A stretch of 64,000 bases of DNA from Aureobasidium sp. EXF-3400 (Eukaryota; Ascomycota; Dothideomycetes; Dothideales; Saccotheciaceae), in assembly GCA_024195585.1 (NCBI GenBank), contig SWBL01000157.1, forward strand, positions 46,082-110,081, given 5' to 3'. Position numbers and translations under genes: made by a program. Positions 31,853-41,640 of the stretch are shown here, piece after piece (position 1 is the stretch's first letter; every line of letters starts with the position of its first letter). A model generated the notes under the pieces. It was not told the DNA's origin, did not search any database, and saw only the letters and a program-made list of their open reading frames with translations.

Positions 31853-33360
31853 AAGGAGCTGGCATCGCACCCTTTTTTCTTCTTGTCCTAATTTCCTACT
31901 TTCGATTCGACCACTCATACCCCGATAACACCGAACTTCTTTTATTCTTGTTGTTTCTACTTTCTCCTTGTCCGGCTTTTTCCAGTCCGCTCGGCATACA
32001 GGCGCCACCACAACACAATCTGCTGGATTCGAGAACGCATTTCTCTCTCATCTTTGGGTATCATGGAACTCACGGACGCGTCTTTGCTTGCAAAGACTCT
32101 TTTTTTCTTAGTTTGTTGAGAACGGGCATTGCCGCGGCAGGTTGACTCGCATTTGGCAATTGTTTTCTTTCTAGTCTTGTACGCGCTCATCTTTTTTCCG
32201 TCACGTTTCTGTTTAGGGAGTTGTTCTGTTACTCTGTGGACTGGTCTCTTGTTTCATTGTTTCTTTTTACCGATATCCGAAAAATAATATCTTGTTCTTT
32301 CAGATGTTCTGTTCCTCCTGTTTGGTGAGTGAGAACGGCTGTTATTGTGATGCTTCTTCAACGCCGTATCAAATCACTTTACGATCTCAAGGAAGCGCGG
32401 AGAACATCTGCAGAACGTATCGTGACTGATAGTGGTTCTCGCTGGCTTTCTTCATGCGTCTCTCGAGGCTCGTCGATCACTCCACGCGAGCCTCACAGTC
32501 AGCAGCGCGAGCCGTGAAGCGCTATATAGCTTCTCCTTCACATCATCTTTCCTCTACTACAACGACAACAGCAAGCTTCACCTCCAACGACGACGTCTGA
32601 TCCTCCTTCCCTCACATAACCACTTCCAGGGCTCATCCGTCACTCAAGGTAAGCTGCTCTTCACTTCTACAGCCCAAACATCCTATATAAATCTCGTCCA
32701 TCTCTTCCTGCTCCTCTACCTCAACATCAACATCCAACTCCCACTTCTCCTCCCACCTCTTCTTCTACTACTACTACTACTACAACAACAACATCAACTT
32801 CCTCCTCTCAGACTGTCACTTCCAAGGCTCATCCGTCACTCAAGGTAAGCTATTCTTCACTTCTAGAGCCCAAACATCCTATATAAACCTCATCCCTCTC
32901 TTCCTGATCCCACACCTCAACATCAACATCCAACTTCCACCTTTCCTTCCACCTCTTCTGCTACTACAACAACATCAACTTCCTTCTCTCTCACTGTCAC
33001 ATCCAAGGCTCATCCATCACTCAAAGTAAGCTGTTCTTCACTCTAGAGCCCAAATTTCCTATATAAACTTCATCCCTCTCCTCCTGATCCTACACCTCAA
33101 CATCAACATCCGTCTTCCATTTCTCCTTCCACATTCAACAACCACTTCCTCTTCTATTTACTTGTTCCTTCCACTCACACACCACTCAGCTGCTCTCATA
33201 GCCCGTTTTGACGCTCTGTTGGGCTATATAAGCACTACGCGAGCCGCCAGCTAATTCGATCCAAGCCATATCATCGTAAGTACCACAATTTCACTAATCC
33301 CACTCAGCACTACTCCACATCATACCTATTCTCCTATCTTCTCATCCCCCAGTCCTCCCA
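31853..33360. promoter_or_regulatory. Long upstream region of the SNF2 gene with reiterated TATA modules
   Basis: 1.5 kb without a gene. The left part (31853-32450) is the 3' flank of the Whi2-like gene. From about 32520 come repeated TATATA elements (32523-32528, 32684-32690, 32880-32886, 33060-33066, 33225-33231), CT-rich tracts and consensus 5' splice donors (GTAAG at 32649, 32845, 33026, 33276). A splice acceptor (CCCCCAG, ending 33352) lies 8 bp before the ATG at 33361. This implies a spliced 5' leader for the SNF2 gene. Confidence 0.65.
32631..33180 (+). repeat. Tandem array of three 180-196 bp promoter-like units
   Basis: Each unit begins GGCTCATCC(G/A)TCACTCAA(G/A), continues with GTAAGC, TTCTTCACTTCTA, AGCCCAAA and TCCTATATAAA, and then has a CT-rich region with CTCAACATCAACATCC and CTACTACAACAACA-like tracts. 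Unit starts are about 32630, 32826 and 33007. TATA-to-TATA spacings are 196 and 180 bp. The third unit decays after about 33180. Identity between units is high enough to see by eye, with scattered substitutions and small indels. Confidence 0.85.
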
Positions 33361-36300
33361 ATGGAGCATGTGGCTTTCGGGGATCTATCAAATTGCACAA
33401 TTGTGTTGAAATCGGAGTTGGTTCCAGAGAGAGCCCCGAGAACGATCACTGATTTGATCCTTTGTAGGAAAATGGCTCCTGGCAGTCGCAAAATTCCGCA
33501 TTTCGGCGCGATCCCTGAGGACGCCGAAGTCATCGACATCGACGACATTCCCGACTTCACCAACATGACAAGCACCGACGCCGAAGACGTGAAGGTCGAA
33601 ATCAAAGTCGAGCCTGAAATCGACTTATCATCTTCCCCTGCTGGTCTGGGCAACAGTATTTTGAGGCCCAAACAACCAGTACCACCACGTAAACCAATGG
33701 ACCTAGAAAGTCACCACGCTCAGCAACAAGCCATTTTTGCGCAGTGTCACGACACTCATGAGGATCAGGAGACTGAGCAAGATCCTTCAGAACTCGAAGA
33801 ACAGATGCAAGACCCGATTGAGCAAGAATATCAGTATCTACAGGATAAGGCCGCTTACACGGAAAAGCAATCTGCTGGCACACTTACTCAGGAGGAAGAG
33901 CTGGAATTCATGAAAAAGGAGTCCGCTTACACCAAACGCAAGCGTGACTTTGCCGCGCTTGTAGAAGACGAAGATGAAGACCTCCTGTTCGAGCCTCCTG
34001 AAGTGGTGTCTCAGTCGGACAAAAACACTGTCCAGGCAAACAAACACCCGAAGAAGAAGGCCAGAACTTCCAAGTCACAATCTCGCAACGGTGTCCCTAG
34101 ATCCTCCGGGCTCAGACAGCAGGCAATTCCTAACCTCAGCGGACACACCAATTTTTGGGAGGATGCCGATGCTGCGGAGCACATGGAAACGGAACCCGAC
34201 TATGAGAATATTCAAAAAGGCGGTCGTACTGCTGCCCTCAGAGGGTTCAACAAACGAGTCCGCCCCGAAGTCAGGCGTCTGGATAAGAGACGACTCAAGA
34301 TAGCGACATCATCATTCACAAACAAGAAGGGAATCGCCTGGAACATGAAAGGTGTCGGTATGGGTGATCAGGGATGGACTCTCAGTGGCGTGTGCACGCC
34401 ACTCAAGAACTACCAGATAATCAACTGCGGTTGGATGAGAAGACAAGAGATGCGCACAAGCGAGCCGAGAGGAGGTATCCTCGCGGATCAAATGGGTCTT
34501 GGTAAGACAGTCACATGCCTTGCAAACATCGTCAACGGAAGACCCCTAAAGACCTTCCCCCCTCATCTGCAGCCGAGATCGCCGACTACCCTCATCGTAG
34601 TACCGCCGAGCCTGCTTGGTCAATGGAACCGTGAGATCAGGCGACACGCCATAAAGGAATTGCCCCGAAAGAAGTGGGGAATTGGCCTGATGCAGACATT
34701 CAGAGACAGCCAATCAGAGGAACATCGCCCTGAGGACTTTGAAGACCTCGACATCGTTCTGACCACCTACAACGATGTGAGAAGCAGTTGGCCGAATTGC
34801 GAAATTCCTGAGGGTCTTGCAGAGGCCGAGAGAGAAGCGTTCTTCATGGAAAACATCTACGAGAAGAGAGGACCTCTTCACAGATATTCGTTCCTCAGAA
34901 TCGTTCTTGACGAAGGTCATCTAATCGCCAACCCAGAGACTCAGATTGCTAAGGCCTGTTTCAATCTCGTCGCGGATCACAAATGGGTCTTGACAGGCAC
35001 GCCGTGAGTACTTTTTCGAACGATAGATGATACTCCTAGCTGACCACTTTATCAGAATGGTGAACGGAAGCAAAGACATGTACAGCTTGCTGACCTTTAT
35101 TCAACACCCTACAGTCCGTAACATGAGGTTTGAGTCCTTCAAATCCCGCTTCTGCAATATCAAGAATCCGATGAGTCTCGACGCTCTCAGCCAGGAAATG
35201 GTAGACAGTGTTGCCTGCTTCACTCATAAAGACAAACTGTTCGACGCCAGGCTCATCACCCTTCCTAAACCTCACAACAGATCTATGACACTCAATCCAA
35301 CCAAGTTAGAGATCGAGATTTACAACGTCGTCCGTGTCCGCTTCAAGGAACGAGCACAAACCCTCGATGAAAACGGAGAGTCGAAGACGAACAAGTTTCA
35401 TGTCTGGGCTATGTTTACTCTCCTACGTCAATTGACGGCTCATCCTTTACTGGTTCCCATGAAGGTCTGTGATTACCTCGAGCTCGAGGACTTTGACAAA
35501 CTCGAAAAGGCAGTTGCAAGACAAGAAACTTCTAGCGAGACTCCCATCAGCACGATCCATGCCTTCAGACAGCTCATGAAGAGACAGCGAACACGAGCTA
35601 GGGCCCGAGTGGAAAACGGCATCAAACTGGATATGAGAGAATCTGGGCCTATTGATGAACTTGACGAGGGAATCGACGACGTCGAGGAGTTGAGAGCACC
35701 AGCCGTCATCAAGAAAAACAAGAGCAAGAAAGGCACTGGAAAATCTCATGGCAAAGATGTCGCTTATGGAAGCTACGTCGAATCGTTCAAACGCAGTGCG
35801 AACTTCCATGTCAACAGCGAGCGCACACTATGCTCCAAATGCAAGCGTCCTACCGACAACCCAGTCATGACCTCGTGTTATCACTACTATTGCCGCGCGC
35901 ATATGGAAGACATCATGCACGAGGCTGCTCATATCGGTCACGTTCATGCCACCTGCGTCAAAAAAGGCTGCGGAAAGCAGATCACCAGACAAGACATAAT
36001 CGACCCCGAAGTTGCCTTGAAGCCCAAATACCTCGACCCGGATGGCAACGTGCTTCCCTCCACCAAGACTCTGGCAATCAAGGCTCAAATCCTCAACTGG
36101 TTTGATCCCAAGAGCGGCGGTGATCCAAATGCCAAGTGCATTGTGTTTTGTCAGTGGAAAACCTTCCTGAACCTGCTCGGCCAAATTTTTGAAGCTGAGA
36201 ATTGGGAGTACACCACCCTGCATGGAAGCATGAACAAAAAGACCCGTGAAGCCAGCATCGAAAAGTTCAAGAGTGTCGCGAGTGTCAAGATTCTGATTGC

Positions 36301-36616
36301 CACACTCAAGACTGGCGGTGTAGGTCTCAACCTCACCTGCGCCAGATACGTGCTCAATGTCGACCCTTACTGGAACTCTGCCGCCGAAATTCAGGCATTC
36401 TCAAGAGTCTACCGAATTGGCCAAGAACACGAGACCGAGTTTGTCAACTTGACCCTTGCTGGTACAGTTGACGAGCATCTGAATTCTATCAAGGAGCGCA
36501 AGAAGAAGGAGATCGATCTGGTCACTGCTGGTCATAAGAAGTTGACCATGCAGGATTTGCTCAAGACTTTTGAGCCTGCGGAGGAGAAGAGTTCCGACGA
36601 AAGTGCCTCTGAATAG
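33361..36616 (+). CDS. SNF2-family ATPase with RING finger (Rad5/Rad16-like)
   Basis: 1067-aa DNA translocase/ubiquitin-ligase-type protein. Exons are 33361-35003 and 35056-36616; the 52-bp intron joins GTP|MVNGSKDMY. Starts are possible at 33361 and 33472 (MAPGSRK). The N-terminal 350 residues are acidic and disordered (VIDIDDIPDF, KVEIKVEPEIDLSSS), with basic tract KHPKKKARTSKS. Helicase motif I is ADQMGLGKT (K382), motif II is DEGH (D517-H520) rather than DEAH, motif III WVLTGTP. A RING-like finger CSKC...CYHYYCRAH...C starts near residue 807, inserted between the two ATPase lobes as in Rad5/Rad16/HLTF. Lobe 2 has FCQWKTFLNLL, TGGVGLNL and QAFSRVYRIGQ (about 994). I did not see a HIRAN domain, so it is a Rad5-like relative, not clearly Rad5 itself. 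Roles in DNA repair or chromatin are family-based. Confidence 0.87.
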
Positions 36617-37631
36617 GCAGTTACGAGATGTATACTTAGAGATTTTCATAATTATTTAGCACAAAAATAACCAAAAAAAAATACTGTACCCCCAAAAAAT
36701 AACTCTCGATTTTGACTATGTCAATGCTCTCTGTGGCACTGCCCCTGATTTGAACAACTCTATGCCTTTTTATAGCTAGTTTTGCGCCTGCTAGAGGAGA
36801 TGAGATAGGATAACTGACAGGAAATATGACTAAGTAAAGCCCTTCTCTGGACCTCTCTCAGTTCCACAGATATTTATGCCTTTTTAAAGCTTGTTTGAGG
36901 CAGGTCCGGGGAGATGAGATAGGGTAATTGACACAGAATATGACCAAGTAAAACCTTTCTCTAGATCTTCCTTAGTTCTACACAACTCTGTGCCTTTTTA
37001 TAGCTTACTTTCTGCCTGTCAAGAGAGATGAGATGGGAGAGTTGAGACACGAAAATATGACTAAGTCAAACCCTTCTCTGGACCTCTCCCAGTTCGACAA
37101 ACTTCTGTGCCTTTTTATAGCTAGTCTTCACCTTGCAGTGTTCGCTGGAATACTGTGCCTCTGGGTACTTGATACGAGTCCGGCTGTCGAGACTCCGAGC
37201 TTCCGGCGGTCGTTACTACATTCTCGCAGTTATTGTGCATTATGATAGTTGATTCGCTAACGGCACATAATAGATGAGACACTTTAGAGATGTTCAAACG
37301 AGCACAGACTCATTGTTATACCGATAGATGAAGTACTTCTCTTTGAGTGACGACATGAGTTCGTAAGCAGGAGGCGTTGGTAAGTACCGAGCATGAGATT
37401 GATGTAAGGAGAAAGGAAGGGAAGATGTGGCCCCACAACGCCACAAACTGAGATGCTAATCGCGCTGCATGTATTGAGCGTGGGAAGAAAGAACGAACAC
37501 TGGAAGACGCCGTGGCTCGAAATGGCAGTCGCGATACAGCCTAGAAATTTCATGGTACAGTCATCAATGATTCTGAAAAGCGAAGTTTGGTGTCATAAAA
37601 ATATTTTTGTCAGCCTTTGAATTTAAGCTAC
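36617..37631. other. Convergent intergenic containing a 115-bp tandem repeat
   Basis: This lies between the SNF2 stop (plus) and the transporter stop (minus). No gene. It begins AT-rich with A-runs (36660-36700), then the tandem array at 36750-37130 (listed separately), then about 500 bp without features. Confidence 0.6.
36750..37130. repeat. 115-bp minisatellite, about 3.3 copies
   Basis: Copies share TGCCTTTTTATAGCT (starting at about 36763, 36877, 36991 and 37108; spacing 114, 114, 117 bp). Next comes a GCCTG segment, GAGATGAGAT(A/G)GG, AATATGACTAAGT(A/C)AA, and CCTTCTCTGGACCTC with (T/C)CAGTTC(C/G)ACA. Copies differ by scattered substitutions. There is no open frame across units. Confidence 0.85.
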
Positions 37632-38754
37632 TCATTTCCTGTACATGGTTGTTGCTGTTGAGTAAAAAGCGACACCAGCCATCGCTATCACGACACCGAG
37701 GATGCTATAGCCACTGACGACACTGCCCGTCCAGATCCAACCTAAAGTTACGATGGTGACGGTCTTGGAGTGTCCTACCACAGTACTGGCTACCGGGCCT
37801 GCTCCAGCAATGATAGCAAATTGAGAGAGGTTGAGCAGACATGCGCAGAGACCACTCTAATTCGGACATTAGCTTGCGCAAAACAGGAGTATGCAGTTGC
37901 AGACTTACCATCATGATCATCATCCATCGGTGAAGGGGTACTTCGCTAAAGATTGGCAGAGTGTCTACGAACGGTATGAGGTAGATGAGCAACATGCCAC
38001 CTATTAAAGACTGGTTGTGGAGGAGTTGTAAGCTCGTCATCTGAAGCTTCTGGTGGTAATGACCGATCCAACAGGTGTAGATGCCGCTCATGAGAACGCC
38101 GCTCATGGCGAACACGACGCCGTAGAAGCTTGTTCCTTTGCTCGTGGCTCCAGGTCTGACGTCGAAGTATGTCACCATGGCCACGCCAGCACACACGGGA
38201 ACCAGAGCACATACTGCTTGCCTCGGAATGGTCTTCTGGTATAGAACATAGTTCAAGAATGCAGTGATGGGTGTCAACAAGACTCTAGCGGTCTGATAGA
38301 AGGTGATGGATGAGTAGGCGAGAGAGAGGTTCGGGAGAATGACGTTCAAGCACATGGCTGCGGCCAGCGGAAGAATGTCTCGAAGCGCTGCTCGTTTGCG
38401 GTCGAAGAAGCCGAATCTTTTCGAGGAGACAGTGTGTAGAGTTGCGAACGTGACGAGGAAGTGGAAGGTTGCGAACGAGACTTGAGCGCCACGGAAGGAA
38501 GGGTCGTCGAAGATGGACTTGTTGATAAAGACGATAGCAGTTGTGGCGATGATGTTGATGGCAATCCAGACCAGCAGCTTTGATGGTCTCTTTGCTGGAG
38601 CAGGCACGTCTCGGCCTTCTTCGTCCAGGTGTTCCTTCTCATCCAGCAGCTCATCAGTTTCCTGATTCTCCATCTCGATGCCATTGTGCTGTTCAAAAAA
38701 TGCGGGGTCCTCAATCTTGACAGCCTCGACTGCCGTCTCATGTGAAGTGGCCAT
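37632..38754 (-). CDS. SLC35/TPT-type nucleotide-sugar or triose-phosphate transporter family protein
   Basis: 356-aa Golgi/ER-type antiporter of the drug/metabolite transporter superfamily. Exons are 38754-37909 and 37856-37632, with a 52-bp intron joining WMMIMM|SGLCACLLN. A hydrophilic, acidic 55-residue N-terminus is followed by about ten hydrophobic helices: LLVWIAINIIATTAIVFINK, VSFATFHFLVTFATL, LPLAAAMCLNVILPNLSLAY, SSITFYQTARVLLTPITAFL, AVCALVPVCAGVAMVTYFD and others. The family hallmarks are VFINKSIF, SLAYSSITFYQ and GHSKTVTIVTLGWI. It ends MYRK, a short basic cytosolic tail. It most resembles SLC35E-type members; substrate is not determined. It diverges from the nucleotide-sugar dehydratase at 39496, so a shared sugar-nucleotide pathway is possible (inference). 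Confidence 0.86.
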
Positions 38755-39495
38755 GGTATAGATGAATTCACAGAATCGATTCGCTCGAGGATACCACCTA
38801 CCTTTGTATGTAATGCCAAAAACGCCATGGCAATATCCTAATACGAGGGCGTTGTCACTTGCGACATATTTTGGTACCTACGCAGGGAGATTACGAGGTA
38901 CACCGTACATGGCCGGTGGCATGTGGAATTCAGCTGCATAAATTCCTCACAAATCAAGACAGACATGTCAGACATGTGCAAAGGGGGAAGAACGGCGAAG
39001 AGCAGGGGGGATTCTGTGGAGGTTAGGGGTGCTTGAGCACAGACCACTGGCTCTTCGGCCCCAACCACCCAGTTTATCGCGCCTGCCTTTTCTCACGAGT
39101 GCCACCAGGATTACGACGATCATGGTCAGAGAGTGCGATCCCACCGTTTCCTGTTTCTTTCTGGGCTCAGATCAAGCTTACGCAAGCTTCGGTTCTTTGC
39201 TCCACGAACGATGTTCACAAGCAACGGTCTCCTATAGCTTAGGTTCAGTATCATGACCACTCGTTTTCCAAGAAAAATCGCCCACACTGGCCCTTGTGAT
39301 GCGAACCTACCTATGCTGGCTTCCATGCCTCGCAGACATGAGTGTGGTCGCAGAAGAGATTCCTTGCACATCGATCAATGTACGACGAATTCCTTTGACC
39401 TTTTACAATGCAAGGAGTGCTATACTTCCAATCATTCATATCAAGATGTCTGCTTGTCCGGAGTCTTTGTCGTTGCGCGCGTGCTCTAACTCGAT
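38755..39495. promoter_or_regulatory. Divergent intergenic, transporter / sugar-nucleotide dehydratase
   Basis: 741 bp between opposite start codons. Short open frames here have no recognisable content and only the two promoters are expected. No repeats. Confidence 0.55.
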
Positions 39496-40881
39496 ATGCC
39501 CTGCTCGGTCTTGTCAAAGAGTGAGTTGAATCATGAGTTCAGGAAATGTGCTAGCTAACATGTTTCAGCGGTGAAAGATCATGCATCCATCTGGGAAGGT
39601 GCCCCCTTCCTCAAAGGATCGACTCGATTTGAGCCTCAATCTGACATTAACAACATCATGATTACTGGCGGTGCTGGATTCATGTAAGTGATTGAACAGT
39701 CCTATTCGGACTACGCTAATATTTGCAGCGCATCATGGGTTGTACGACACCTTACCAAGACTTATCACGGTCACTACAACATCATCTCGTTCGACAAACT
39801 GGACTACTGCGCAACACTCAACAACACAGCACAATTGGACAAAGAGTCAAACTTCACCTTCTACAAAGGTGACATTACCAAACACGAGGACGTGATGGAC
39901 TGCTTGCGAAAGCACGATATCGACACAGTCATGCATTTTGCCGCCCAAACACACGTTGATCTATCTTTCGGCAACTCCAAAAATTTCACCAGTACCAATG
40001 TCGTCGGTACGCACGTTCTCCTTGAGTGTGTCAAGTTGCACGGAGTACAAAAGTTCATCCACGTGTCAACCGATGAGGTGTATGGAGAAGTCAAAGACGA
40101 CGGCAAAGACTTATTGGAAGATGCGCTCCTTCTCCCGACAAATCCATATGCGGCATCCAAAGCAGCTGCAGAGATGTATGTTGAAGCATACCGCAAGAGT
40201 TTCCAGGTCCCGGCCATCGTCGTGCGAAGCAACAATGTGTATGGACCACATCAATTCCCCGAGAAGGTCATTCCCAAGTTCTCTATGCTTCTACAGCGTA
40301 AGCAGCAACTGTCACTGCATGGCGATGGAACGCACACCAGAAGATACCTCTACGCTGGTGACGCAGCTGACGCATTTGACACCATCCTCCATAAAGGTCA
40401 AGTCGGTCACATATACAACGTCGGCTCCTCGGACGAGATATCCAACTTCACACTCTGCTCTATGCTGCTAGGAGAATTCGGTTTCTCCAACCAGACCAAA
40501 GACGAAGTTTACCAGCATGTGGTCCATTGCGAAGACCGTCCTTTCAACGACCACCGTTATGCTGTCGATGGTTCGAAGCTCAAGCAATTGGGATGGCAGC
40601 AAAAGACACCATTCAAAGAAGGTCTTCGCACGACCGTAGACTGGTACAGGAGATATGGCGGAACATGGTGGGGCGACATCTCTGATCGACTCACTCCCTT
40701 CCCTACGATACCGTCAGAAGAGCAGACCGATCGAGCAAGAGATACAGAGCCAGCAAATTCTCCTGACAGGTCAAAGACGAACGACAAGCGAGCATTTGAC
40801 GAAGTCGATGGATCGCCAGATGTGAAGAGACAGAAAGGAAACGGACACATAGATTCTGTCCTTGGTGCGGTCAAGGCATGA
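39496..40881 (+). CDS. dTDP/UDP-glucose 4,6-dehydratase (RmlB-type)
   Basis: 430-aa extended short-chain dehydrogenase, first step from a nucleotide-glucose toward 4-keto-6-deoxy sugars such as rhamnose. Exons are 39496-39520, 39569-39683 and 39729-40881, with introns of 48 and 45 bp. The 25-nt first exon (MPCSVLSK) is set by the only ATG frame that joins TVKDHASIWEG. NAD-binding ITGGAGFI|AS is followed by FDKLDYCATLNN. The catalytic triad region is STDEVYGE (T161-D162-E163) and the YAASK motif has Y187 and K191. Later: NNVYGPHQFPEKVIPKF, DGTHTRRYLYAGDAADAF, DRPFNDHRYAVDGSKL. Odd: after the enzyme ends at about residue 360, a 70-residue hydrophilic tail with a KR-rich segment (DVKRQKGNG) follows. 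The nucleotide carrier (dTDP or UDP) cannot be decided; fungal homologues use UDP-glucose. Confidence 0.9.
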
Positions 40882-41079
40882 GTCACTCAAAGAGAAGTAC
40901 TTCATCTATCGGTATAACAATGAGTCTGTGCTTGCTTGAACATCTCTGAAGCGTCTCATCTATCATGTGCCGTTATGACCCTACCGCCGCCGGGTTCCTA
41001 CACCACATAATCTACCGCCCGTGACGCCGAATTAGATCTCATGATCCTCGCTTGCGACTTGTTTGCTGATCGTTGTAAC

Positions 41080-41640
41080 TCATCGGAGTGATTTTTTGTG
41101 TGAATGATCACAGAGGCCGCATATGAAAGGGTGGTCGGCGTCGCCATGGACGGCTGCCAGGTGGGCCTTGAAGGATGAAGAGGGGAAGTCGTGGAGGCAG
41201 AACTCGCACGTTTCTCTGCCAGTGTGGTCCGCGGTGAGGTGTTGGGCCAATTGAGCGGCTGTGTCGAAGAAGCGAGAACACTCAGCACATATCACCTGTG
41301 GATGCATTGCGTGCAGATGTTCCGACAGCTGGACAAACTGAGTGAACTTCTCGTTGCAGTGTTTGCAGCGCCAAGGGTTCGGGCCATGGATGTTCTTGAT
41401 GTGCTTCAGCATATTGCTTGGGTCCGTGAACTTCACTCTGCAGTTGTCAAGCGGACCCTTCAGTTTGCCATTGACTTTGTGTGTTTCCGTGTGCTGGGTC
41501 AATGACTGCAAACATTTCTGTCCGCAGGTCTCACAGTACACTCTCAGCGCAGACATGGTGCGCGCTGGCGTCTTGAAGGCTGGCGTCTTGGAGACTGCTG
41601 TCTTGTAGGCAGGCGTCTTGGAGGTCCTGAAGGCTGGCAT
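41080..41640 (-). CDS. Small C2H2 zinc-finger protein
   Basis: 186 aa with up to six finger units: CETCGQKC...HTETH (about 36-54), a degenerate finger with one Cys missing (NCRVKF...HIKNIH), two canonical fingers (CKHCNEKF...HLHAMH and CAECSRFF...HLTADH), a short one (CEFCLHDF...HLAAVH) and a truncated CGLC start at the C-terminus before the stop. The start may be 41640, or 41556 (MSALRVY). The residues in between are a short repeat of SKTPA(Y/F)KT type encoded by a DNA minirepeat. Fingers without classic TGEKP linkers suggest RNA, protein or sequence-relaxed DNA binding. Function unknown. Confidence 0.72.
   Translation of the reverse strand: MPAFRTSKTPAYKTAVSKTPAFKTPARTMSALRVYCETCGQKCLQSLTQHTETHKVNGKLKGPLDNCRVKFTDPSNMLKHIKNIHGPNPWRCKHCNEKFTQFVQLSEHLHAMHPQVICAECSRFFDTAAQLAQHLTADHTGRETCEFCLHDFPSSSFKAHLAAVHGDADHPFICGLCDHSHKKSLR

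Noticed and set aside
32432..32848. 138-codon plus-strand frame
   Set aside because: It runs through the TATA/first-exon repeat array. Its composition reflects CT and CAA tracts, not protein constraint.
39029..39529. Several plus-strand frames upstream of the sugar-nucleotide dehydratase, including one starting MSACPES
   Set aside because: The MSACPES frame does not join exon 2 in frame (it would read TGA). The shorter ATG at 39496 does, so the others are taken as leader sequence.
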